A DNA stretch of 64,000 nt from Anadara kagoshimensis (GCA_021292105.1 CM037861.1:53160920-53224919); one strand, 5' to 3'. Counted from the stretch's first letter, positions 35,401 through 48,349 are shown. Program-made: numbers and translations. The notes: a model not told the origin generated them from the sequence alone.

Positions 35401-38400
35401 TCTGGCTATCCAATAAAATGGTTTTTCCTTGGTCGTCTTCTTCATCTTCCTGGTTACATCCTTCAGATCCTGCAGAGCTGGTTATCCACACTGGCCTACT
35501 ACTAGAAATCACATGTACAGACATTAATTGCAATTGAAAACATAAATGATTTATCATGATATAAGTGAATGAATCGTTGACCAGGTGAGCATTTCTGCTC
35601 AGCCAATGTAAAAGTGTGGCAATGGCCGGACACCTCTGAATGCATAAGGCTGTGCCCAACACTGTCGCCAACATCTGGTGGCGATGGTCGGACACCCCTG
35701 AATGCATAAGACTGTGTCAAGCCTTATCACCACAATTTGGTGGCGTTGTTTCACATCTAGCCGTAATAGGTAGCGATGGTCGGACACCTCTGAATGCATA
35801 AGGCTGTGTCCCACGCTGTCGCCAACATCTGGTAGCGATGGTGAGAGACCCCTGAATGCATAAGACTGTGTCAAACCTTATCGCCTAATTTTCATGGCAC
35901 TATTCAACATCTTGGTCTCAGTAATAAGTGGTGACGGTCAGACACCCCTGAATGCATAAGGCTGCGCCCAACGTTATCGCCAACATCTGGTGGCAATCGT
36001 CGGGCACCCCTGAATGCATAAGACTGTGTCAAACCTTGTCACCACCATGGACACGCCTGAATGCATAAGGATGTGTCAATTTTTTCGCCACAATTGACAC
36101 CCCTGAATGCATAAGGCTGTGCCCAAATCTTGTTCCCACTTACAAGCAAACAATGAAGAAACATGACTGCTTCATTCTTTATGAATTGATATGGTTACTT
36201 TCTCCAGGTGGGTCCATCTGTTGTCTTCATCTGTGCTGGTCCAGGGTCCATCTGTAGTCCTAATCCATTGGCGTCAGGTCCATCTGTTATCCTCTTGGTG
36301 CCTACGGGGTCCATCGTCCAGGTTCCTATGTAAACAGAAAAAGTTAAACTATGTGCATGTAATCTTATTGTTAGATTGTTATTACCCAGTAGTGTAATAA
36401 ACTTTTTTTAATTAAGGTATGTTCTACAGGACGTTCATCACATTGGATCCTTTTTTCCAATTAACCTCTAATACAGTCAAACCGGTCTATAAAGGTCACA
36501 TAAGGGAACCAGTAAGAGTGGCCTTTATGGGCAGGTGGCCCTTACATACAGGTTCAAACAACATGAATAAAGAACCACTGTGGGATACAATTATACTGCT
36601 CTTTAAAAGCAGGTGGCCCTTTTAAAGAGGTGACATTTAAGACAGGTTTGTCTGTATAACATTTCCATTTAGCTAAAGCATGTTGATGTTTTCTTGCATG
36701 TGAAGAGGTCAATAGTTTTCATTCAAACTCACTTGAGATCCTATTAAAGTTCTGTCTAGGAAGAATACAAGGCCAACAGCTAAATTATTCTTCATTGTTG
36801 CAGAACTGACCAACTTGGCATAAAACTTTACCGAGACAAAACACTACAACAACCAATCAGGTTGTATGGTCCATTAAACTAAATCAATAAGTCCTTACAG
36901 CAAAATAAAAATAGCCTAGCAAACTATTGCAAAGGTAGGTGGATGGATTTGGTTGATGTCACAAAAATAACCATGTTTACAGTATTGCATTTATACCTAT
37001 TCTGGCTATCCAATAAAATGGTTTTTCCTTGGTCGTCTTCTTCATCTTCCTGGTTACATCCTTCAGATCCTGCAGAGCTGGTTATCCACACTGGCCTACT
37101 ACTAGAAATCACATGTACAGACATTAATTGCAATTGAAAACATAAATGATTTATCATGATATAAGTGAATGAATCGTTGACCAGGTGAGCATTTCTGCTC
37201 AGCCAATGTAAAAGTGTGGCAATGGCCGGACACCTCTGAATGCATAAGGCTGTGCCCAACACTGTCGCCAACATCTGGTGGCGATGGTCGGACACCCCTG
37301 AATGCATAAGACTGTGTCAAGCCTTATCACCACAATTTGGTGGCGTTGTTTCACATCTAGCCGTAATAGGTAGCGATGGTCGGACACCTCTGAATGCATA
37401 AGGCTGTGTCCCACGCTGTCGCCAACATCTGGTGGCGATGGTGAGAGACCCCTGAATGCATAAGACTGTGTCAAACCTTATCGCCTAATTTTCATGGCAC
37501 TATTCAACATCTTGGTCTCAGTAATAAGTGGTGACGGTCAGACACCCCTGAATGCATAAGGCTGCGCCCAACGTTATCGCCAACATCTGGTGGCAATCGT
37601 CGGGCACCCCTGAATGCATAAGACTGTGTCAAACCTTGTCACCACCATGGACACGCCTGAATGCATAAGGATGTGTCAATTTTTTTCGCCACAATTGACA
37701 CCCCTGAATGCATAAGGCTGTGCCCAAATCTTGTTCCCACTTACAAGCAAACAATGAAGAAACATGACTGCTTCATTCTTTATGAATTGATATGGTTACT
37801 TTCTCCAGGTGGGTCCATCTGTTGTCTTCATCTGTGCTGGTCCAGGGTCCATCTGTAGTCCTAATCCATTGGCGTCAGGTCCATCTGTTATCCTCTTGGT
37901 GCCTACGGGGTCCATCGTCCAGGTTCCTATGTAAACAGAAAAAGTTAAACTATGTGCATGTAATCTTATTGTTAGATTGTTATTACCCAGTAGTGTAATA
38001 AACTTTTTTTAATTAAGGTATGTTCTACAGGACTTTCATCACATTGGATCCTTTTTTCCAATTAACCTCTAATACAGTCAAACCGGTCTATAAAGGTCAC
38101 ATAAGGGAACCAGTAAGAGTGGCCTTTATGGGCAGGTGGCCCTTACATACAGGTTCAAACAACATGAATAAAGAACCACTGTGGGATACAATTATACTGC
38201 TCTTTCAAAGCAGGTGGCCCTTTTAAAGAGGTGACATTTAAGACAGTTTGTCTGTATAACATTTCCATTTAGCTAAAGCATGTTGATGTTTTCTTGCATG
38301 TGAAGAGGTCAATAGTTTTCATTCAAACTCACTTGAGATCCTATTAAAGTTCTGTCTAGGAAGAATACAAGGCCAACAGCTAAATTATTCTTCATTGTTG

Positions 38401-39707
38401 CAGAACTGACCAACTTGCATAAAACTTTACCGAGACAAAACACTACAACAACCAATCAGGTTGTATGGTCCATTAAACTAAATCAATAAGTTCTTACAGC
38501 AAAATAAAAATAGCCTAGCAAACTATTGCAAAGGTAGGTGGATGGATTTGGTTGATGTCACAAAAATAACCTGTTTACAGTATTGCATTTATACCTATTC
38601 TGGCTATCCAATAAAATGTTTTTCCTTGGTCGTCTTCTTCATCTTCCTGGTTACATCCTTCAGATCCTGCAGAGCTGGTTATCCACACTGGCCTACTACT
38701 AGAAATCACATGTACAGACATTAATTGCAATTGAAAACATAAATGATTTATCATGATATAAGTGAATGAATCGTTGACCAGGTGAGCATTTCTGCTCAGC
38801 CAATGTAAAAGTGTGGCAATGGCCGGACACCTCTGAATGCATAAGGCTGTGCCCAACACTGTCGCCAACATCTGGTGGCGATGGTCGGACACCCCTGAAT
38901 GCATAAGACTGTGTCAAGCCTTATCACCACAATTTGGTGGCGTTGTTTCACATCTAGCCGTAATAGGTAGCGATGGTCGGACACCTCTGAATGCATAAGG
39001 CTGTGTCCCACGCTGTCGCCAACATCTGGTGGCGATGGTGAGAGACCCCTGAATGCATAAGACTGTGTCAAACCTTATCACCTAATTTTCATGGCACTAT
39101 TCAACATCTTGGTCTCAGTAATAAGTGGTGACGGTCAGACACCCCTAATGCATAAGGCTGCGCCCAACGTTATCGCCAACATCTGGTGGCAATCGTCGGG
39201 CACCCCTGAATGCATAAGACTGTGTCAAACCTTGTCACCACCATGGACACGCCTGAATGCATAAGGTTGTGTCAATTTTTTTCGCCACAATTGACACCCC
39301 TGAATGCATAAGGCTGTGCCCAAATCTTGTTCCCACTTACAAGCAAACAATGAAGAAACATGACTGCTTCATTCTTTATGAATTGATATGGTTACTTTCT
39401 CCAGGTGGGTCCATCTGTTGTCTTCATCTGTGCTGGTCCAGGGTCCATCTGTAGTCCTAATCTATTGGCGTCAGGTCCATCTGTTATCCTCTTGGTGCCC
39501 ACGGGGTCCATCGTCCAGGTTCCTATGTAAAAGAAAAAGTTAAAATATGTTTTTTAGCTTTTTGTCTCTACTGATTTTAGGCTCTTTGGTTACCAAGACC
39601 AACTAGCTATTTCACATTTTTGATCTGTCAAATTTTAAGGTACACTACTGATAAAATTACTGGTACACATTTTTTCATTAAAAATTGTGCCACTAGGAGA
39701 ACAGGAG

Positions 39708-39940
39708 TTGAGTAAGATGTTTAACCTCTCAGTTAAGAATACTTCACTTATATTGATAGGTCAGTAGCTATAACCTAAGGTGCAGAAGTTTTATCTGTGC
39801 ATTGGGCTGATGGCATTATACAGCAGGGTTCTTTATCATTACTACCCACTTTTAAGTCTTGGGTCAGACCCGGTCAGGGTTCGAACCCACAATCTATCTC
39901 GTAATGAGCGAGCAATGTACGAAGTGAGCTACCGCAGTGG
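39708..39940 (-). repeat. SINE copy with tRNA-like head
   Basis: On the minus strand it begins with CCACTGCGGTAGCTCACTTC and has a B-box-like GGGTTCGAACCC, then the body seen at 53143-53481 but shortened. Ends toward 39708 with the SINE tail (ATTCTTAACTGAGAGGTTAA on the minus strand). Confidence 0.7.
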
Positions 39941-40339
39941 ACTAGGAGATCAGGGTCTGTACAGGCTTCTGTAAGTATACATCCATACCTGCAAAACATA
40001 CCATCAACATACCTCCATACCAGTCAAACAAGATATTGGTCCATTTACTGTACACCTACTAATCTGTTGAAGATCCATGTAAAAGAAATCAATTACATAT
40101 CTATAGTATGTACTCAATTAAAACATGTACACCAGGTGATAAAAGAAGTCCAGCAACTTCTCTTTCTTGGTTATTCAGCAAATTCTTAATGCCCAGAATA
40201 TTTTATCAATGATAAAAAATGGGTAAATGATCTTATTCTATCTCTATCACCAACTTTCAAGTCCTTTAAGGCAACATGAAGATTCTCTTACTCCCAGATG
40301 ATGATGTTGATTTTGGAAGTTGACTGCAGCTTATATTTG

Positions 40340-40410
40340 ATTGAATGGGATTTTAAGTCCAAATCAAGAATATTTCACTTATACTATGAGGCACCAGTTG
40401 TATACATGGG
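40340..40410 (-). repeat. SINE fragment (tail only)
   Basis: TCAAGAATATTTCACTTATA followed by a changed form of the next block. Only the tail side of the SINE remains. Confidence 0.5.
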
Positions 40411-42379
40411 ACATCAGTTTCTAAAGTGTCTTCTTGTAGAGTGGTTGGCAAAAACAGCTATAATATAAATGTCCAATACAACCTATAATTTACCCCAATA
40501 TCAGATCATGTATAAAAGAGAGCTTACATATATATTCCTAAATTTATTTCACTTATTTAGCTTTTGTTATAGCTATTTGTTTAAATGCATGCAATATGAG
40601 TGTCTAATGATTGCACAGGTTAGGACTCATCAATTAGTCTGGTCTCAAGGTGTGTACTGCTGGTCTTTTCCTCGTCTCATGCAGTGGTTGATGCTTGACA
40701 ACTCTACTTCAACAATTTGATAACTGAACTCAGAAACCTTGATTGTGTCTTTTCAATTAACCCAGCTACATTGATGAATATAAAGACCAAAGTTAATTTA
40801 GTATGTTTCTCGATGAGAGCAAAAATACCATTTACAAATATTGACATGGATATTATGGGATATAAAAAAGTGAAAAAAAAGTGCAAAAATGCAGGATTAG
40901 CAACTTTAGAATTTTTATAAAATCATGCATAAAAACTCAAAAGTAACACATGACAAATGTAAGTAATGGACTGTTTGCCATTATTTGATCACCAATAACA
41001 TTTTTCTCTCCAAAAATTTAATTTTACAATACATCAATGATTCTGTTTTAATTAGAAAAATGTCCAAAACATGATAGTTTTACTTATAACATACAAAGAG
41101 GGATAATTCTTCTTGCAAAACTGGAGTGAGTTTGACAAAAAATTGCAACATGAGGTTTGTGGTCCGACAACTTTCACTATTGAATTCTTGAAATTCTAAG
41201 ACATTATTTAATTTTAATTCTATCTTTACTTTATAAGTATTATTCTAATTTTATTCATAATATATAAAAACTCAGTGTCTTTAAAAAATAATATTTCCTA
41301 AATTTGGTTACATCATTTGAATTTAAATGAAATTCAAATAAATCTGTTCAGATCATGTACTGAAAAACATAATATACTTCTATATAACTATTTAGTTTAT
41401 AATAAGCTATAAATATATTATTAATTATAAAATAATCAAAATGTTTATATTCCTGACCATGCACATAGTATATCAGGTTAATATTTTTATTCTGGAAAAC
41501 ACCATAATTTACCCACTACACATACGCATGTAACATTCCAAGGATCTCCATCATTGTATTTATATTTAAATGCAAGAAAAATGCTATTTTTTCATAAATA
41601 CTTTAATATATTTGCAGTGTAGATAAATTCAGTTCATTTTGTTATTAATTTTTTGGTTTTAATTTCAAATGGTTTTAAAATCATAGTTGAAATGGTTAAT
41701 TGTTTTAATCTCATTTTTCTGAAATAGACTATAGATATATTTTGAAATGCAATACATGTATACCGATATCACGCCTGGTTGACGGGTTTTTTAAGACAAA
41801 GAAATAGCAGAAACTCCGCCATAACGATTACGATTTTAAAGAATACTTCACATTTGTTAAAAATTCCGTAGTCCCAAAGCATTAGTGTGATCTATGTCCA
41901 TCGATTGATCTACTTTATTTTTATTTCCGTTTAGTCTCTACGGCAAATATCATCTTGCAGCGATGGACCCAAAATGATTAAAATTCTTGATTTCAAAGAT
42001 TTTTCAAAAATGATTGCGAAGTTTTTTTATCACTAAGTAACATATCTAGGCGTGTTAAAACTTAAAAATTGATTTAAATAACAAAAAATATTCCGTGTCC
42101 TAGGTATACAATGACTAATGTTTTCAGAAGAAAAAAATATCACAAAATTCCTGCAACAAAACATGTTGAATAAACTTGGATAAGAAGAAAAAACAAGAAT
42201 CAAGCGTATTATAATTCAGTGTTCTCAATGACTTTTCAGCAGAAAAAAAAACCTCAAATTTCTGATGCATAACATGCTAAATTGAACTTAAATATATAAT
42301 TGTCACATCTGGTACAAGTACAGGAAAAATGCATTTGTAGCAGCCTGAGTTTCCTAAACTTGATCATTCGTGTCCACTG

Positions 42380-42760
42380 TCAAAAATGGCGCCAAAATGA
42401 AAATGGAATTTTTATTTCTTTGGAAGCTTATTTTTAAACCATAAGATTTGTCTCAATAGTGATTTGTTATTTCAGATGCACTGCAGTTACAACCGGCTTA
42501 TTCGTGGAATCCGATTTCGCGCTATACTAATTTCAAAAGAATTTCAAAAAAATAAAATATGACGATAATCCAGAGGCGATTGTCAAAAATGGCGCCAAAT
42601 AATGTTGGAAAAATCAACTTCATATGAAATAAATTTTCATTTATAAAATTTCTCCGGATAGATTGGCATTCAATTGTTAATTCAGATCACGGTAGTTACA
42701 AACGGGTCATTCATGGAATCCGAATTCGCGCCATTTTCAAAAAATAAATCAATCAATCAA
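42380..42760. repeat. Diverged 200-bp duplication
   Basis: GTCAAAAATGGCGCCAAA occurs near 42380 and 42583, and GTTACAA, a TATTCGTGGAATCCGA-like part and TTCGCGC follow in the same order near 42490 and 42695. It is either two tandem copies or two elements of one family. No coding was recognised. Confidence 0.5.
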
Positions 42761-43760
42761 TTCACAGTAAAATATGAAGAAAATTCCTGACCGACAAAGA
42801 AAATACAAATTCTCTAAAATCGATTGAGACAATGATTTGACATCCGCATATTCTCTGTAAAATAAATCTTGACCTATGGGGGAAAACCCGCAGAAAAAAT
42901 ACACATGCTTGGACTTACCTGTTCGCTGTTGTTGTGATCACGTTCCCGAGTACCTGTGATTGTCTTTATGTTGACCGCGGGAAACCACCCGTTTGACATT
43001 GCCAGAGGCAATTTTCGTGTGCTTTATTGTTAGAAAGGGGGTTTGAAAAAATGTTGAAATCTGATTTTATAAAGAAAGACTAAGTTTTTGGTCATAAAAA
43101 TAATGTAACATTTGACATAAAGTCAAAAAAATATGCAACACGAATTCTGTGGTGATTTTTCGAGGAAATGTATAAACAATTAGCTGAATTCTAAACCTGT
43201 TACCCCTCTAAATATTAGTTGTATCCTAGTACATAGGTGCGCATGTTTGGTTTTTTTCTGCGTTCGAATGATCAAGATTTAGTTACGTACTCCGGGGACA
43301 TCTATAGAGCCCTTGTCAGAGGCCTGATTAAGTCATCCATGTGTTACAAGTCCCTCTTTTGCACACACTGTCATTCTGTTGTTATGGCATTTTTAAAGAT
43401 GCTACACGAATTTTTGTCGTGAATTTTTCGCAAAAAGGAATTAAGAACCTGTCGCTCTTTTACTGTGGGTTATATAACTATTGTGCACGCAAAGCATTTC
43501 TTTAACTAATAATATAAATATTAATTCCATGTACTACTTTTGAAGTTTCACGAATTTCCTTTCATTTTTTTAATTTGTAACCCACACACTTTATTTTATT
43601 TATTATTGCGTAAAACATGTAGGGTGCACTAATCCAATATATGAATCTAACAAAATGAAACACAATGATAATGATTACTAAACCAGTTTTAATTTTGCAA
43701 CACGAAAGTACTTATTTATTACAGTGGCATACAAGTGACATGGAATTTTATATTATTATT

Positions 43761-43783
43761 TTTATTTATTTATTTATTTATTT

Positions 43784-43814
<31 letters not shown>

Positions 43815-43815
43815 T
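43761..43815. repeat. TTTA microsatellite
   Basis: TTTA tetranucleotides interrupted once by TTATTATTT. Confidence 0.85.
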
Positions 43816-44061
43816 TTTGTTGTGTGAAAACAAAATAAAATTGTATTTAATTTCTTGCTACCTGCAATATAAATGTGAAACGATGTTATATAAGCAATTG
43901 CTCATCTCCGGAACCTCAGTATAATCATCCGGCAGTAACGTCGTACCAAAGTGATCCTGGTCCAATTCTGATGGGTTAATGGTTGCTCTTTTCTCCGACG
44001 TATCCCGAAGAGTGGATTATTGATTAATTAAAACACCTGGGCCCAGTTGTTCAAAGAAACC

Positions 44062-44678
44062 AAGAGCTTTAACAGGAAATGTCCATCTGGTAACCAATTA
44101 ATTATCAATTTTATCATTATACATGTACTTGTAAAAGGGCGTCAAAATTTTCCGGGGTACCCCATATCCAGTGGCGGATTAAGCGGGGGACATGGGGGGA
44201 ATACGCCCTCCCCCTTTATGTCGCTAATAATACATATTCTTCAGCTCAGATTGCACCAGAATGCAGGATTTTTGCGCCACTTTTTCAGAATTTTCAGGGG
44301 AGCATGCCCCCAAACCCCTAGAAGGTTCGAGCCTTCGACTCACACATTATACGCCCCCTTTCTAAAATTCTGGATCAGCCTCTGATATCCATCTCAAATG
44401 AGAGGGTTGATTATGGAACTTGTGTCACGGTTATTTCATATAATCTTGTATTTTAAACCTATCAAAACGATGCACAATACATTGAAATGGGTCTAGACAG
44501 GACTTAGTTTTGAAAATTATCCGGGGGAGGCCCCCGGGACCACTACCTTGCAAGGGGTTTAGCACCCCTCTTATACTCTCCCCGCCTCGTGCCTATGGCA
44601 CGAGGTCGTACCTGCGGCACGACATAGACATAGCTTCGGTTTGCCCCCCCCCCTATTTAGAAAACCCTCCTACGCCTA
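44062..44678 (+). mobile_element. Inverted-repeat element (TAGGCGTAGGAG ends), copy 2, left end missing
   Basis: It starts at AAGAGCTTTAACAGGAAATG, equal to an internal position of copy 1 near 9583, and runs to CTCCTACGCCTA at the right end. About 130 bp of the left end, with its terminal repeat, are missing. The left junction follows GGGCCCAGTTGTTCAAAG. It can no longer move as a paired-end substrate. Confidence 0.75.
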
Positions 44679-45628
44679 TGTATGATTAGCAGAAATTTAA
44701 AACATGAATAAAAGCAAAATATCATGATCAAATCGATAGTTCTATTACAATTTTTTAGTTTGATGGGATTTTTATTTATTTTCAACATTTCAACATAAAA
44801 TTTTCAATGTATCTGAAATTACGGAAAATTGAAATTTTGACTAAACAATTGATTAAACTAATCAGGCTTCGAACAACCGACCCCTGGCTTTGCAGTGTGA
44901 TTAAGTACAATCTTGCTTCATTCAAATCAACCTCAGCAAGGTGTAGTTACGCAGGAAGAACGTAATTAATAGTATTACATGAAATCGGGAACATCACCCC
45001 TACAGAACTGGGTTGTTATATTAACATGCGGGATCACAACAATCTCTCTCTCCCTTTTTTATGATGATATGGAACCGTTGACGACATAAATAATTCGGTC
45101 CAACTTGAGAGCTGCATCATGCATGAACATAATGAAAATATTAACTTGAGAATTTAGTACTGATTACTAACGTTCAGGGATTGAGATTAACAGGGGCCAT
45201 GGCCAACAGATATTTGTCTGGGCCCCCAAAATTTTTCGGATCTGTGCTATGTATTGCTATTGCAACTTCTCTTCAAAAGTGAGCTGGGCCCCTAACTCAA
45301 AAATAGTTAAGTTTCATCCCTGACGTTGATGTAGATTTGAATCCTTTGAATTATTTGGTTATCAAACTTATAATCCTATTCCAAATCTACTAAAAAGTGA
45401 TTCCCGTTACGTACATCGCCATACTGGCCTCATTAAGTCACCATACATTAGGCTACAGCGGCAATAATGGATTTAGTAACATGTACTTGTCGTGTAAATT
45501 AAGAAAAATATCTGAAATATGTTAATATTTTAACAGAGCAACACAAATACAATCAGTTTAAAACTAAAACATCACGTACCTTTACCTTTCTTTAAAAAAC
45601 AAGACAAATATTCAAGGTGGTGGCATGT

Positions 45629-47819
45629 TAGTCCGACTAATCAGTCCACTAAACCCCCATTTTAATTTTTTGACTTTTTGGAGGTTTGTGGTCTGACAGC
45701 TTCCATTATTGGATTCTTGAAATTTCTGGCGAAAACGGCAGAAACGAAAACACGCGTCGATAATTTCCATTATTTCCTTACCTCGCTCTTGTTGACAACA
45801 TGGAACACTTTCTAAAACATTATTCTACCGATCCATGCTTAATTTTTAATGAAAATCCATCGATATCGGTAGAAATATCGGTTTTCTGATGTCTCTTCAG
45901 CTCTCTGTCACTTTCACATCGTGAAGACATTACTAATTTGCATTGACCAATCAGATCGCGCGTTGCATTTGGTTGGTGAAACTCGCAGTTCTATCTTTAG
46001 AAAGCACATGGTGATGTTTATTTACATTGGTAATTCGCGTTATTAAAGATGTTTTACATGGTGTTTAATGCATGTACTTACAAAAGGTATTCAAAATATG
46101 TAGACTTTCAAATAGAGTAGTCGCGATCTTCTCTATATATTTTTATATTCTTGACCCCTCTCATTTTTTCTGAACTAGTATCCTAGAAATATTATTCCAG
46201 TAATTTTGGAGAGAAAAAATTAAGCACCTCACTGTATATATGTATATGTTCACGCAAAATACAGTTAAAAATTGAACCCTATGACAAAATTTACAGTGTA
46301 GTCGGGATAAATATGAGAATTAATTTTAATGACCTTGCAGACAAGTACTCTTGTGTTGAACTGTATATATTACAATTGGTTTAAAAACCTTTAATTCTAC
46401 GATCTACAAAATATTGGACAAAACTTGACAGCATTTCAGGAGAACACGCAAGTCCCAGATATGATAGAATATTACCCAATTTGAAAGAAAAAATAATTTA
46501 GATCATAGGCGTAGGAGGGTTTTTAATGGGGGGGGGGGGCAAACCGAAGCTATGTCTATGTCGTGCCGCAGGGACGACCTCGTGCCTATGGAACGAGGCG
46601 GGGAGAGTATGGGTGCTAAACCCCTCGCATATGTGGGAGTCCAGGGGGCTCTCCCGGAAAATTTTCAAAACTAACCCCTGTCTAGACGCATCTTCAATGT
46701 ATTTTGCAGCGTTTTGATAGGTTAAAATACTGTGATATCAAGGCAAGATTAAAAACAATAACCGTATGACACAAGTTCCATAATCAACCCTCTCATTGGA
46801 GATGGATATGGGGCTACCCAGAAAATTTTGCAGCGTTCCGAGTGAGAGACTGATTAAGACAAAATTGTACAAATAACTGCATGACATAATTAAGTCCAAT
46901 GATTAATTTTCAAACGTACGGTACTCAACTCACGACTTCTGGCTACATGGAGATTAAGAAGATTTGGTGCCATATAAATAAACTAATTAACCACACCAAT
47001 CTACATATTTACCTTTGATGTTCATCATTAAATTGGCCATGGGTCTAGCATTGATATAATTCTCGACCCCCCCCCCTTTCCTGGATCCGCCCCTGCCGTT
47101 GGAGGTGCTGTGAGTCATTTCTAAGGGTGAATTTCAAGACGCCCTTTTACTGTTTTACAAGTATAATGATGAAATTGATAATTGATTGGTTACCAGATGG
47201 ACATTTCCTGTTATGATACAAAATGCCACACAATATATTGCGGGGGCCTGAACCCCCCCCCCCCCCCTGCTCCTACGCCTATGTAGATATAAACGAGAAA
47301 AAAAACATGAGAAATCTTCACTGCAATTAGTACACGTCTTCACATGGTATTGATAAAAATAAAATAACTAAAATAATATGTTATACGCGTGAAAACATCA
47401 TTAATAATGCGAATCGTTAATGTAAATAAACATCGCCATGTGCTTTCTAAAGATAGAACTGCGAGTTTCACCATCCAAACGCAACGCGCGATCTGATTGG
47501 TCAATGCAAATTAGTAATGTCTTCACGATGTGAAAGTGACAGAGAGCTGAAGAGACATCAGAAAACTTTGTATTTCTACCGATATCGATGGATTTTAATT
47601 AAAAATTAAGCATGGATCGGTAGAATAATGTTTTAGGAAGTGTTCCATGTTGTCAACAAGAGCGAGGTAAGGAAATAATGGAAATTATCGACGCGTGTTT
47701 TCGTTTCTGCCGTTTTCGCCAGAAATTTCAAGAATTCAATAATGGAAGCTGTCAGACCACAAACCTCCAAAAAGTCAAAAAATTAAAATGGGGGTTTAGT
47801 GGACTGATTAGTCGGACTA
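45629..47819. mobile_element. Mutator-like inverted-repeat element inside the LINE
   Basis: TAGTCCGACTAATCAGTCC opens the element and its exact reverse complement closes it. The two arms (45629 to about 46058, and about 47393 to 47819) match for about 427 bp. GTGGCATGT stands on both sides (45620-45628 and 47820-47828), a 9-bp target-site duplication. Nine-base duplications with long inverted ends are typical of Mutator-like elements, so that class is my inference. There is no transposase inside; the middle holds another nested element. Total 2191 bp. Confidence 0.85.
46506..47281 (-). mobile_element. Inverted-repeat element (TAGGCGTAGGAG ends), copy 3, nested
   Basis: TAGGCGTAGGAG begins at 46506 and CTCCTACGCCTA ends at 47281, total 776 bp, opposite in orientation to copies 1 and 2. 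Flanks TTTAGATCA and TGTAGATAT agree at 6 of 9 positions, so the duplication has decayed or the ends have shifted. It lies in the centre of the Mutator-like element. Confidence 0.78.
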
Positions 47820-47828
47820 GTGGCATGT

Positions 47829-48349
47829 TTGTTATGATTAGAAACAATTTCACAAATATTATCAAAATCTGCGAGAACGTGTTAGATACATTTGTAGTTT
47901 TACAAATTGACAATTCTGCTTCAATTTTGAACGAACATGTTTACATAATTTGTGCTTATTTACCCCCGAATAAATCTTCTTTTTACGGGTATTATGATTG
48001 TGACATATTTTACGAACTCCAAAATTTGTTAGAAAAATATGGTGAAAAGGGTAAAATTGTTGTATTTGGTGATTTAAATAGTCGCACTGCTAGTTTGGAT
48101 GACTTTATTTCAGCTGATGCGGTACATAACTCAGTCGACAAACACGTGTCATGTTTATTTACTTATGCTAATGACATTCCTTTACCTGGTCGCACCAATC
48201 CAGACAAAATTACTAACACATATGGATCGAAGCTTTTAAAATTATGCAAATCAACTGGTATTCGAATATTGAATGGAAGACATCCCAAAAAGATGGACAA
48301 TGACTTTACGTACAACGGCTCGCGTGGATACAGTGTGATTACGTTTTAA
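47829..48349 (+). pseudogene. LINE endonuclease-domain part
   Basis: Continues the LINE frame directly after the target duplication: MIRNNF, VYIICAYLPPNKSSF, KIVVFGDLNSRTASLDDF, RILNGRHPKKMDNDFTYNG. GDLN and AYLPP are the usual endonuclease motifs. The open frame that begins at 47678 starts within the inverted-repeat arm, so its first 47 codons are not LINE. The frame breaks near 48345. Confidence 0.85.

Larger units (their letters stand above)
20740..39549. repeat. Tandem array of an approximately 1.6-kb unit
   Basis: Using TTTTCATGGCACTATTCAAC as the unit start, units begin at 20740, 22322, 23902, 24307, 25904, 27499, 29095, 29498, 31094, 32688, 34289, 35889, 37489 and 39086. Full lengths are 1580-1601 bp; two are about 404 bp and the last is cut at 39549. 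Each unit has a cluster of eight CCTGAATGCATAAG cores set 75-85 bp apart within hairpins, a 114-bp segment rich in GGTCCATCTGT, a 179-bp MITE, and a segment with an acidic open frame on the minus strand. Two subfamilies exist: 20740 to about 30.2 kb and about 30.2 to 39.3 kb. Copies differ mostly by single-base indels. The many short open frames on both strands are repeats of this unit. Confidence 0.95.
39550..45530. other. Mostly unrecognised AT-rich DNA
   Basis: After the array I see two SINE copies (39708-39940, 40340-40410), a 200-bp duplication (42380-42760), a TTTA microsatellite and a truncated inverted-repeat element (44062-44678). A stretch near 41153-41200 (GAGGTTTGTGGTCCGACAAC) resembles part of the long inverted repeat at 45629. 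Nothing else is recognisable; open frames at 40469-40720, 40717-40920 and 43237-43422 resemble no known proteins. Confidence 0.5.

Noticed and set aside
20740-39549. CRISPR-like array of short repeats (CCTGAATGCATAAG) with spacers
   Set aside because: The intervening sequences repeat in each unit, and the context is a eukaryotic satellite; no cas-like gene is present.
47678-47828. N-terminal 47-50 residues of the frame 47678-48349 as part of the endonuclease
   Set aside because: These codons lie in the right arm of the Mutator-like element and its target duplication; the LINE frame proper starts at 47829.
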